Source: Candidatus Peregrinibacteria bacterium (GTDB lineage Bacteria > Patescibacteriota > Gracilibacteria > UBA1369 > UM-FILTER-53-11). From it: a stretch of 7,387 nucleotides of DNA. Positions 1 through 6,558 of this stretch are shown here, in pieces (position 1 is the first letter of the stretch; each line of letters opens with the position of its first letter). Made by a program: the position numbers and the translations under genes. The DNA lies in assembly GCA_023245725.1 (NCBI GenBank), contig JAHFJU010000065.1, positions 1 to 7,387 of the forward strand, written 5' to 3'. The notes beneath the pieces are model-generated. The model searched no databases and was not told the origin of the DNA. It saw only the letters and a program-made list of their open reading frames with translations.

Positions 1-1
1 G

Positions 2-964
2 CAAATTTTAAAAGGAGCAAAAGATGAGGGATTTCATGCGGTTGCTATTTGTGAGAAAGGCCGATCAAGGCCGTATGAGAGTTTTAAGGTTGCTTCAGAA
101 ATAATCGAATTAGATAGCTTTCAACATTTTTTCAAGATTGAAAAAGAGCTTCAAAAGAGAAATGCGATTATTATTCCGCATGGCTCGTTTGTAAGCTATT
201 TGGGCTGGGAGAGAGTTCAGGAATTAAAGTGTATGCACTATGGCACAAAGCGTATTTTGGAGTGGGAGTCTGATAGAAAAAAGGAGCGTGTATGGTTACT
301 TGATGCTGGTCTAAGAATGCCAAGGATTTTTAATCACCCCGATGATATTGATTGTTCAGTTATTGTTAAATTTCATGGAGCGCGCGGTGGTCTTGGATAT
401 TTTATTGCGAACAATGCAGATGAATTTTACGAGGCAATGAAGAGGTATCCGAAAGAAAAAGATTACGTAATTCAGGAATATATTGTTGGAGTTCCTGTAT
501 ATTGCCACTTTTTTTATTCACGTGTTACAGGTGAACTAGAAATTATGAGTTTTGATAAACGCTATGAGTCGAATGCTGATTCTATCGGGCGTATTGCGGC
601 TCGCGACCAGCTCGCCGCTCACATAAATACAAGCTACACGATTGCGGGTAACATTCCGTTGGTAATTCGCGAATCTCTTTTGCCCGAAATTTTTGAAATG
701 GGTGAGCGAGTTGTTGAGTCGGCAAAGAAATTTGTTGATGGTGGTTTATTTGGCCCATTCTGCCTTGAAATGATTTTAGATAAAGATTTGAATTTCTACG
801 TTTTTGAAATTTCTGCAAGAATTGTTGCTGGAACAAATTTGTTTATAGAGGGTTCTCCTTATACTCAGCTTCGTTACGATGTTCCTATGTCTACTGGTCG
901 TCGTATAGCCCTTGATATAAAACAGGCGATAATGGCTGGGCAGCTTGAAAAAGTTCTCGGGTAA
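2..964 (+). CDS. purP: PurP, formate-dependent AICAR ligase (5' end outside window)
   Basis: The protein belongs to the ATP-grasp family of 5-formaminoimidazole-4-carboxamide ribonucleotide synthetases, which join formate to AICAR using ATP to make FAICAR, the penultimate step to IMP, in the cytoplasm. The frame is open from the left edge (first full codon at 2), giving 320 residues. Compared with archaeal PurP (about 360 aa), roughly 30-40 N-terminal residues are missing, including the region of the usual LGSHSAL motif. Visible family motifs, numbered from the first codon, are PHGSF at 59-63, FHGARGGLGYF at 124-134, DKRYESN at 185-191, GNIPLVIRESLLP at 216-228 and FEISARI at 268-274. These match archaeal PurP closely, so I expect an active enzyme. 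The TTG at 200 is internal and not the start. It ends in TAA, 21 nt before a PurP-like paralog in the same frame, probably co-transcribed. PurP is typical of archaea; most bacteria use PurH. Confidence 0.9.
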   Translation, partial: QILKGAKDEGFHAVAICEKGRSRPYESFKVASEIIELDSFQHFFKIEKELQKRNAIIIPHGSFVSYLGWERVQELKCMHYGTKRILEWESDRKKERVWLLDAGLRMPRIFNHPDDIDCSVIVKFHGARGGLGYFIANNADEFYEAMKRYPKEKDYVIQEYIVGVPVYCHFFYSRVTGELEIMSFDKRYESNADSIGRIAARDQLAAHINTSYTIAGNIPLVIRESLLPEIFEMGERVVESAKKFVDGGLFGPFCLEMILDKDLNFYVFEISARIVAGTNLFIEGSPYTQLRYDVPMSTGRRIALDIKQAIMAGQLEKVLG

Positions 965-985
965 TATTTCTTTTCAACCAATACA

Positions 986-2152
986 TTGATCTCACCTTCT
1001 ACAATCTCCGAACTGCTAAAGCAGTACAATGCGTCTCATCCTTCAGATATTACAATTGGTGTTCTTGGCGGGCATAGCGCGCTTGACGTATGTATGGGCG
1101 CAAAAAAACTTGGTTTCAAAACTCTTGCAGTTTGCAAGAAAGGTCGAGAACTTACTTACTCGAAATATTATAAAACACGTCCTGCGCAAAATCGTGCTGG
1201 TACGACTTTAGGCTGTGTAGACAGCGTAATTGCCCTTGATGATTTTAAAGATATTGTAAAGCCAGAGGTTCAAAAACAGCTTAGAGATGCTCATACGATT
1301 TTTATTCACAATCGTTATTTTTGGGTGTATTGCGATTTTGCCGAGATTGAAAATAATTTTGAGGTTCCGATTTTTGGAACTCGCGGGTTATTGAAATTAG
1401 AGGAGCGGGATCAGCCAAAAAACCAGTATTATCTTTTAGAAAAGGCTGGAATTCGCACTCCTAAAATCTTTGGAACATTCAAAGATATTAATAAAGTTGA
1501 GCAACCGATTATTGTGAAAGTAAACGAAGCAACTCGTGGCTATGAACGCGCTTTTTTTGTTGCCACGTCGTATGATGATTTGCAAACTAAGGCAGCTAAA
1601 ATGCTTAAAGAGGGGACAATCAATGAAGAAGGATTGAACAAAGCCGTTGTTGAGGAATTCATTATAGGAGCGCAGGTGAATATGAATTATTTCTATTCTC
1701 CTTTTGCATCTGAGGTTGAGTTGCTTGGTACCGATATGCGTCGCCAAACAAATCTCGATGGATTGTTGCGTATGCCGGCACGTCAGCAAATGCTTTTGCC
1801 GGAAACATGGCAACCAAAAATGGTTGAAACAGGGCATGTTGCTGTTACAGTAAAAGAATCTCTTCTTGAAAAAATGCTTATTCTCGGCGAGAAATTTGTG
1901 GCTACCACAAAGGCAGAAGCTGCTCCCGGAATAATTGGTCCATTCGCGTTGCAAGGCGCGGTCATCGCAGAAGATGGCAAAGAAGATATAGTCATTTTCG
2001 ATGTAAGCATGAGAATACCGGGCTCCCCTGGTACTCGTTTTACTCCTTATTCCGGTTATTTATATGGAGAGCAATTAAGTGTAGGAGATCGCATTGCAAT
2101 GGAAATTGCGGAGGGACTAAAACAGGGGCGACTCGACAAACTGCTTACTTAA
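986..2152 (+). CDS. Divergent PurP-like ATP-grasp paralog
   Basis: This 388-residue protein is full length for the PurP family (DUF1246-like N-terminal plus DUF1297-like C-terminal regions). The TTG start is supported because residues 1-33 line up with archaeal PurP N-termini, including the GGHSAL motif at 28-33, and no in-frame ATG or GTG lies between the upstream stop and this motif. There is no Shine-Dalgarno sequence. Several signatures kept in the upstream gene are altered: PHGSF becomes IHNRYF (107-112), the glycine-rich GARGGRGYF loop becomes NEATRGYERAF (180-190), DKRYESN becomes DMRRQTN (250-256), and FEMSAR becomes FDVSMRIPGSPGTRF (338-352). It also carries an insertion of about ten residues around 63-75. 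The overall fold and ATP-grasp identity look intact. Archaea are known to carry PurP paralogs (PurP1/PurP2), so this may be a PurP2-type protein, a partner subunit, or an enzyme with a changed substrate. AICAR formylation should not be assumed. Confidence 0.85.
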   Translation: MISPSTISELLKQYNASHPSDITIGVLGGHSALDVCMGAKKLGFKTLAVCKKGRELTYSKYYKTRPAQNRAGTTLGCVDSVIALDDFKDIVKPEVQKQLRDAHTIFIHNRYFWVYCDFAEIENNFEVPIFGTRGLLKLEERDQPKNQYYLLEKAGIRTPKIFGTFKDINKVEQPIIVKVNEATRGYERAFFVATSYDDLQTKAAKMLKEGTINEEGLNKAVVEEFIIGAQVNMNYFYSPFASEVELLGTDMRRQTNLDGLLRMPARQQMLLPETWQPKMVETGHVAVTVKESLLEKMLILGEKFVATTKAEAAPGIIGPFALQGAVIAEDGKEDIVIFDVSMRIPGSPGTRFTPYSGYLYGEQLSVGDRIAMEIAEGLKQGRLDKLLT

Positions 2153-2161
2153 AGGTATAAT
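2133..2161 (+). promoter_or_regulatory. Sigma70-type promoter for the SLH surface protein gene
   Basis: A -35 element TCGACA (2133-2138, five of six consensus bases) and a perfect -10 TATAAT (2156-2161) are separated by exactly 17 bp. This predicts transcription from about 2168, leaving an A-rich leader of about 30 nt before the ATG at 2199. The promoter overlaps the last codons and stop of the PurP-like gene, so the surface protein gene can be expressed independently of the purine genes. This is an arrangement seen in the sequence; activity is inferred. Confidence 0.75.
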
Positions 2162-2198
2162 ATAAGTACAAAAATAAATTATTAAAAACAAAAACTCT

Positions 2199-4163
2199 AT
2201 GTTTTCAAAAAAACTTTTGAAACGATTGCCTTTAGAAAAAATTGCAATTGTTCTAACTGCGGTTGCTCTTATTGCATTAAGCGTTCTTTTAGGAGGACGC
2301 ACAATTGAAAGTGGGAGCGTTACTCGCTCACTAGATCAATTGCAGCAAACCGATTTAAAAGGAAACTTAGTTGCTGACTTAAGTGATTTTGTTCAGTCTG
2401 TTGTTGTCTCACCAAGTGCACATTTTGTTCAAGGCTCAGGAACTATTTTGAATTTCTCTTATTTTGTTACAACCCAAGTTTACACATTTAATGTACAAGT
2501 TGTAGATAAATCCGGAACGGTTGTTAAGTCTATCGATAGTTTTAGCCCAATGAACGCCGGGTACTACCGTTCGGCAAATGTCTGGAACGGAACAGGCCGA
2601 TATACCGATACAACCGGTATTCACGATGGACCAGTTCCCGTTGGTACTTACTATCTCGCATTTAGTGCTGATCAGCATTCTACAATGATTTTCCCTATAT
2701 ATGTTGATGCGGCAGGATCAGATGTAAATGGTAATAATTTTGGTTCATTGATGACTGGTATTTCTAATGTGCCAACATCTCGAACAATTAATGCCGATAA
2801 TAACGAATCACTTCATTTGTATGGTGGATTAAATAGACCCGCATACCTTTCTGTAAGCCTGTATTCAAATGTTGGAACCTTTATGAATACGCTTTTGTCT
2901 AATTCATATCGTCCTGTTTTAGGACAGCAGGAATTGTTTGCTTGGAAAGGGCGTTCATCAGGTAATCAAATTGATGACAATGCCTCGTTTCAGCGCGTAC
3001 AAGCTGGTACATATAAACTTAGAATATCCGCCGTTGAAAATATACTGAATCCTGTTGTAACTGAATCATCAACGATTACAGTCACTGTCACTCGTAACGG
3101 TGTTGGCGGAACTTCAAGCCAATTCCATGTTGTTAGTCTTTCAAAATATCCAGATTCACTCGATGTTCGAAACTCAGGTTCTTCTATTCGTTTTTCATAC
3201 ACTTTGAGCGGAGTTCCAACTACCATGAACGCAACAGTTTACGATACAAATGGTAATCGTGTTGTCGCAAATTTGGTTCCGGTTGGCACATGTAACGGAT
3301 ACGTTCCTTCTCAAAATGCTATCTGTACATATTATGCCGATTGGAATGGCGTTGATGGATATTCAAATTCTCAAGTCGTAGCCGGTAACTACAAATTCAA
3401 AATTGAAGCTGTAAGCAATATGTACGGCTCTGAGAGCTCTGAAGTTGCATTCCAAGTTTATTCAAATAATTTAGGTTATAACAATCAAAATAATAACGGA
3501 GGATATAATCCATATGACCTAAATGGTGGTTATACTGGTTTTAATAACGGTTACCAGACTCACTGCGGAACGATTATCGATGTCGATGCAAACGATCCTC
3601 TTTGTCCTGCAATTCAGTTCGCTATGTCACGCAAGTACATTGTTGGTTATCCTGATGGCACAGTTCGTTTGAAAGATAGTATTAAACGCGCTGAGTTCCT
3701 TGCGGTTATGGCAAGCACTTTCAAATATAATGTTGAGCAATATTCTCCTTATACCGACGGTGCATTAGGATTCAGCGACCTATATGGAAAAGAAAATCAG
3801 TGGTACATGAAATATTTAAAGACTTTTTACAGAACAGGAATTATGACTGGATACCCTGATCGAACAATGAAGCCTGAGAGGATTATGACAACGGCAGAGT
3901 TGTTTGTTGCCTTCTTTAAGGCGGCGATTATGTCTCCAACTCATGCTGCGCATTTTCCTTCTATTTATCAAAGCGCTGTTGTAGCTCCTTATGCTGATAC
4001 TCCTTTAGATGCATCAAGTTCTTGGTATATTTATCAGGCGCAATTTGCTAAGCAGTTTGGGCTTGTAACAGGATCTAAATTCTACCCAGCTCGCGGAATA
4101 ACTCGTGGTCAGGTAGTAAAACTTATTTACGACATGTACCAGAAAGGGTTGCTATCGCTTTAG
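2199..4163 (+). CDS. Surface protein: N-terminal anchor, three Ig-like modules, three SLH repeats
   Basis: The 654-residue protein starts with a Lys/Arg-rich stretch and one hydrophobic segment (about 15-32), a signal peptide or uncleaved signal anchor that places the rest outside the membrane. Three FlgD-type Ig-like modules follow (about 66-170, 188-298, 308-420). Each has a tryptophan-glycine turn (WNG 129-131, WKG 249-251, WNG 382-384) followed by a VPVGTYYLAF-like strand (146-155, 267-276, 393-402). An Asn/Gly/Tyr-rich linker spans 421-453. The C-terminus has three S-layer-homology repeats (about 460-510, 525-577, 597-650), with TRAE-like motifs SIKRAEF, IMTTAELF and GITRGQVV. SLH repeats usually bind secondary cell-wall glycan, so a structural or S-layer-associated role at the cell surface is likely. 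The only four cysteines form two close pairs (365/376 and 456/469), plausible disulfides. It has its own promoter and terminator. The ATG at 2199 is chosen because it precedes the signal segment; no Shine-Dalgarno is seen. Confidence 0.85.
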   Translation: MFSKKLLKRLPLEKIAIVLTAVALIALSVLLGGRTIESGSVTRSLDQLQQTDLKGNLVADLSDFVQSVVVSPSAHFVQGSGTILNFSYFVTTQVYTFNVQVVDKSGTVVKSIDSFSPMNAGYYRSANVWNGTGRYTDTTGIHDGPVPVGTYYLAFSADQHSTMIFPIYVDAAGSDVNGNNFGSLMTGISNVPTSRTINADNNESLHLYGGLNRPAYLSVSLYSNVGTFMNTLLSNSYRPVLGQQELFAWKGRSSGNQIDDNASFQRVQAGTYKLRISAVENILNPVVTESSTITVTVTRNGVGGTSSQFHVVSLSKYPDSLDVRNSGSSIRFSYTLSGVPTTMNATVYDTNGNRVVANLVPVGTCNGYVPSQNAICTYYADWNGVDGYSNSQVVAGNYKFKIEAVSNMYGSESSEVAFQVYSNNLGYNNQNNNGGYNPYDLNGGYTGFNNGYQTHCGTIIDVDANDPLCPAIQFAMSRKYIVGYPDGTVRLKDSIKRAEFLAVMASTFKYNVEQYSPYTDGALGFSDLYGKENQWYMKYLKTFYRTGIMTGYPDRTMKPERIMTTAELFVAFFKAAIMSPTHAAHFPSIYQSAVVAPYADTPLDASSSWYIYQAQFAKQFGLVTGSKFYPARGITRGQVVKLIYDMYQKGLLSL

Positions 4164-4225
4164 GGTAGCGAGATAGTAGCGAAGGTAAGTAAAAGTTTGG
4201 TTATAGAGATTTTACTCAATTATTT

Positions 4226-4259
4226 GGGCCCGATGCGAAGCATCGGGCCCCTTTAGCTT
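4226..4259 (+). terminator. Rho-independent-type terminator hairpin
   Basis: A perfect 11-bp stem (4226-4236 paired with 4240-4250) closes a GAA triloop and is followed by a short T-containing tail, CTTTAGCTT. The arms are GGGCCCGATGC and its exact complement. It lies 62 nt after the stop of the SLH protein gene and before the next promoter, so it most likely ends that transcript. The T-tract is interrupted, which lowers confidence in a purely intrinsic terminator, but the stem is very stable. Confidence 0.75.
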
Positions 4260-4286
4260 AAATAATACAATATCCCGTCGTCCATA

Positions 4287-4295
4287 TGATATACT
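4287..4295 (+). promoter_or_regulatory. Extended -10 promoter for the GlmU-like/GT2 operon
   Basis: TG-A-TATACT (TG at 4287-4288, hexamer at 4290-4295) matches the extended -10 pattern TGnTATAAT at all but one base. No convincing -35 is seen about 17 bp upstream, as is common for extended -10 promoters. Transcription would begin about 4302-4304, at the second possible ATG of the gene, giving a leaderless or nearly leaderless message. An alternative -10, TACAAT at 4266-4271, also lacks a -35 element. Confidence 0.55.
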
Positions 4296-4303
4296 GCGCG
4301 CAC

Positions 4304-5647
4304 ATGAAAGCCGTTTTATTGGCCGCTGGCCGTAGTTTTAGAACCAAGCCGATTGAAGACAAAAACTTCTTGTCGTTCTGTGGAAAATACCTTATTGAAC
4401 ATCAGATTTTGGCTCTTTTACATGCAGGTTTTACTGACATTGCTGTAATTGGTGGTGCTCACAATATCTCTAAATTGGCCGAGGTGACTGCTGAAATTTT
4501 AAAACAACATAAGAGAATTTCGATTATCGTTCTTGAGCAAAAAAAACTTGATGAAGGAATGGCAGGTGCAGTTATGAGTGCTGAAAAATTTGTTGGCGAT
4601 ACTCCTTTTTTGGTTGTAAGTTCTAACGATGTGCTCGATAGTCGATCATTTGAACTGATTAAAAAGCAGGTAAAAGGAGTTAGTGGCAAGATTAAAAAAG
4701 ACGTTGAAAATAAGCCGATTGGGTTTTTGCTAGCAAAAAAAGTGTCGGAATATTTTCCGGGAGGTTATTTAAAACTGGCGAAAAATGGTTCGATATCTAC
4801 AATTGTTGAAAAACCGGGAGATGGCAACGAGCCAAGCGATTTGGTTAATATTGTTGTTCACTATCATGCAAACTCAATTGCTCTTTTCGAGGCTCTTAAA
4901 TCTGAAAAATCTTCTCGTGATGATCGTTATGAAAAAGCATTACAATCTCTCTTCGACGACGGTATCGAATACCGCGCAATTGCGTTTGATGGCTTTTGGC
5001 AGCCAGTAAAATACCCTTGGCACGTTCTAGACGTGATGGATTATTTTATGTCGCGTACTCGTAAGGCAGTACGCGGAAAAAACGTTGCCGTCGCTAAATC
5101 GGCGACGATTAAGGGCTCTGTTTTTCTAGATGACGGAGTTCGTGTATTCGAGAATGCCGTTATTTCGGGCCCTGCATATATTGGAAAAAATACAATTATT
5201 GCTAATGGTGCGCTTGTTCGCGGTTCTAATATTGGCGAGAATTCGGTTATCGGTTTTGGTAGCGAAATAGCCCGAAGCTATATTGGTTGCGGTGTATGGA
5301 CTCACACAAATTACATTGGAGATTCAATTGTTGGTAATAATGTGTCGTTTGGTTCAGGTGCTGTGACTGGTAATTTTCGGCTTGATGAAGGCTTTATTTC
5401 TGTTAATTGCAGTAATGAAAAGGTCTCTTCAAAACGAGATAAACTCGGTCTTATTACTGGCGACGATATTCGTTGCGGTATTAATACAAGTTTTATGCCG
5501 GGGGTTCGCATTGGCTCAAATTGCGCAATAGGTGCAGGTATTGTGATCTCTGAAGATGTTCCTGAGAATTCGTATGTTTCAGGTGAGTATTCTCTTAAAA
5601 TTGTTAGTAATAAGGTGAAAATTCTGCCTCGAAACAGAAAGGTTTAA
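4304..5647 (+). CDS. GlmU-like bifunctional sugar-1-phosphate nucleotidylyltransferase / left-handed beta-helix acyltransferase
   Basis: From the ATG at 4304 the protein has 447 residues, close to GlmU (456 in E. coli). The N-terminal Rossmann-like domain (about 1-250) opens with MKAVLLAAGR. The spacing from the conserved Arg (13) to Lys (20) is that of GlmU, but the usual GxGTR glycine and threonine are Ser and Phe. An Asp (109, SSND) sits at the metal-binding position, with VEKP at 168-171 and an Asn (182) near the sugar site. The C-terminal half (about 260-430) is a hexapeptide-repeat left-handed beta-helix. His334 in HTNYIGD aligns with the catalytic His of GlmU acetyltransferase (HLTYLGD), and Asn357 aligns with its GTITCN Asn. 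The likely role is making an activated amino sugar such as UDP-GlcNAc for envelope glycans, but the exact sugar and nucleotide cannot be read. An in-frame ATG at 4286 would add six residues, but it lies inside the probable promoter and precedes the canonical MKAV start. Confidence 0.8.
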   Translation: MKAVLLAAGRSFRTKPIEDKNFLSFCGKYLIEHQILALLHAGFTDIAVIGGAHNISKLAEVTAEILKQHKRISIIVLEQKKLDEGMAGAVMSAEKFVGDTPFLVVSSNDVLDSRSFELIKKQVKGVSGKIKKDVENKPIGFLLAKKVSEYFPGGYLKLAKNGSISTIVEKPGDGNEPSDLVNIVVHYHANSIALFEALKSEKSSRDDRYEKALQSLFDDGIEYRAIAFDGFWQPVKYPWHVLDVMDYFMSRTRKAVRGKNVAVAKSATIKGSVFLDDGVRVFENAVISGPAYIGKNTIIANGALVRGSNIGENSVIGFGSEIARSYIGCGVWTHTNYIGDSIVGNNVSFGSGAVTGNFRLDEGFISVNCSNEKVSSKRDKLGLITGDDIRCGINTSFMPGVRIGSNCAIGAGIVISEDVPENSYVSGEYSLKIVSNKVKILPRNRKV

Positions 5648-5670
5648 TTTTTTTCTTAACTCCTCTTATT

Positions 5671-6465
5671 GTGTACTCAGTATCTTGCATAATTCTAAAT
5701 TATAATTTGAAATATTTGCCTCGTTTGTGCATTGAGGCGATTAAACGATCGAATACCAATTTTAGATATGAAATTATTGTCGTCGATAATGATTCTCACG
5801 ATGAAAGCCTTGATTATTTGAAAGAAATGCATAAAAAAGGAGAGATTAAACTGGTTCAAACAGGTTCTAATTTGGGCTACGGAAAGGGGAATAATGAAGG
5901 AGTTAAAGTAGCGAGCGGGGAATTTGTTCTTATTCTGAATCCCGATGTTGGGGTTGAAGAAAACACCATTCAACTAATGCATGATTATTTAAAATCAAAC
6001 AACCATGTTGGCCTTGTCGGGCCGCAGCTCTATTTTTTCAACGGGCAAATTCAAGACTCGTGCAGACGTTTTATGCGCCCCGGAGATTTGATAATTAAGC
6101 GCACGCCGTTGCGTTATTTACCCGGAATGAAACAGCGTGTTTCTCACTATTTAATGAGTGATTACGACAAAAAGAAAACTCAAGAAGTTGATATGGTGAC
6201 AGGTGCTTGCATTATGATGCCGCGCAAAATTTTTAATGAAGTTAAAGGATTCGACCCTCGATATTTTTTGTTTATGGAAGATGCTGATTTATGTAGAACT
6301 GTTCATAAACATGGTTATAAAGTCGTTTATTTTCCTTCAGCGCGAGCATTGCATTATCACAAGCGGTTATCTGGTGGAAGTATTTTCTCTCTACTTACAA
6401 AAAAGATTTTTTGGATTCACGTTAATTCTGCCGTCAAATATTTTTGGAAATGGAGAAAGGGATAG
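5671..6465 (+). CDS. GT2-family glycosyltransferase (rhamnosyltransferase-like)
   Basis: This is a 264-residue GT-A fold family 2 glycosyltransferase of the COG1216/WbbL type. It transfers a sugar from a nucleotide donor onto a growing glycan at the inner face of the membrane. Motifs seen are the N-terminal VSCIILNYN (4-12), the nucleotide-binding VDNDS (38-42), the metal-site region LNPDVG (89-94) in place of a classical DxD, MVTGAC (175-180), the acceptor/catalytic FMEDADLC (201-208), and the C-terminal HYHKRLSGGS (228-237). There is no clear transmembrane segment; the C-terminus is basic and aromatic and may sit on the membrane. The start is GTG, chosen because the family motif begins immediately after it. 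No Shine-Dalgarno is seen. It lies 23 nt after the GlmU-like gene and is probably co-transcribed, suggesting joint work on a cell-surface polysaccharide or glycoprotein glycan. Donor and acceptor are not predictable from the sequence. Confidence 0.88.
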   Translation: MYSVSCIILNYNLKYLPRLCIEAIKRSNTNFRYEIIVVDNDSHDESLDYLKEMHKKGEIKLVQTGSNLGYGKGNNEGVKVASGEFVLILNPDVGVEENTIQLMHDYLKSNNHVGLVGPQLYFFNGQIQDSCRRFMRPGDLIIKRTPLRYLPGMKQRVSHYLMSDYDKKKTQEVDMVTGACIMMPRKIFNEVKGFDPRYFLFMEDADLCRTVHKHGYKVVYFPSARALHYHKRLSGGSIFSLLTKKIFWIHVNSAVKYFWKWRKG

Positions 6466-6525
6466 TTTCTCTTGCTTTGCGATAATCTGAATATCAAATT
6501 GGCAGCGTATTAAACTCGTTGGCTA

Positions 6526-6558
6526 AATAACCTGGTTATTATATTTGAGATATAACCG
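6526..6558. other. Overlapping inverted repeats at a convergent gene junction
   Basis: AATAACC (6526-6532) and GGTTATT (6534-6540) form a perfect 7-bp inverted repeat around a single T. The GGTTAT arm (6534-6539) can instead pair with ATAACC at 6553-6558. The element straddles the stop codon of the minus-strand gene (6539-6541) and lies between two converging genes, so a weak bidirectional terminator is possible. Stems are AT-rich and there is no T-run on either strand. The rest of the 73-nt gap (6466-6538) shows nothing recognisable. Confidence 0.25.

Noticed and set aside
582..836. 84-codon minus-strand open frame
   Set aside because: Antisense to well-conserved purP motifs; no start signal or protein-like features.
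1436..1954. 172-codon minus-strand open frame inside the PurP-like gene
   Set aside because: It lies wholly antisense to a gene with clear homology, and its product is a Cys/Phe/His-rich improbable composition.
2291..2307. AGGAGG followed by TTG
   Set aside because: The TTG is out of frame with the gene and meets a stop after a few codons; the in-frame reading would lose the signal segment.
3498..3516. GGAGG followed by ATG, a good ribosome-binding-site look-alike
   Set aside because: The ATG is followed by one codon and a TAA, and the site lies in the linker-coding part of the SLH protein gene.
4151..4180. Inverted repeat around TCGCT/AGCGA at the end of the SLH gene
   Set aside because: The stem is only five base pairs before mismatches, and no T-run follows; the hairpin at 4226-4250 is a far better terminator.
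4286..4303. ATG at 4286 as the start of the GlmU-like gene
   Set aside because: It forms part of a probable extended -10 element, and the family-typical N-terminus begins at the ATG at 4304.
5701..5706. TATAAT as a promoter
   Set aside because: It lies inside the glycosyltransferase coding region just after its start, with no -35 at the right distance.
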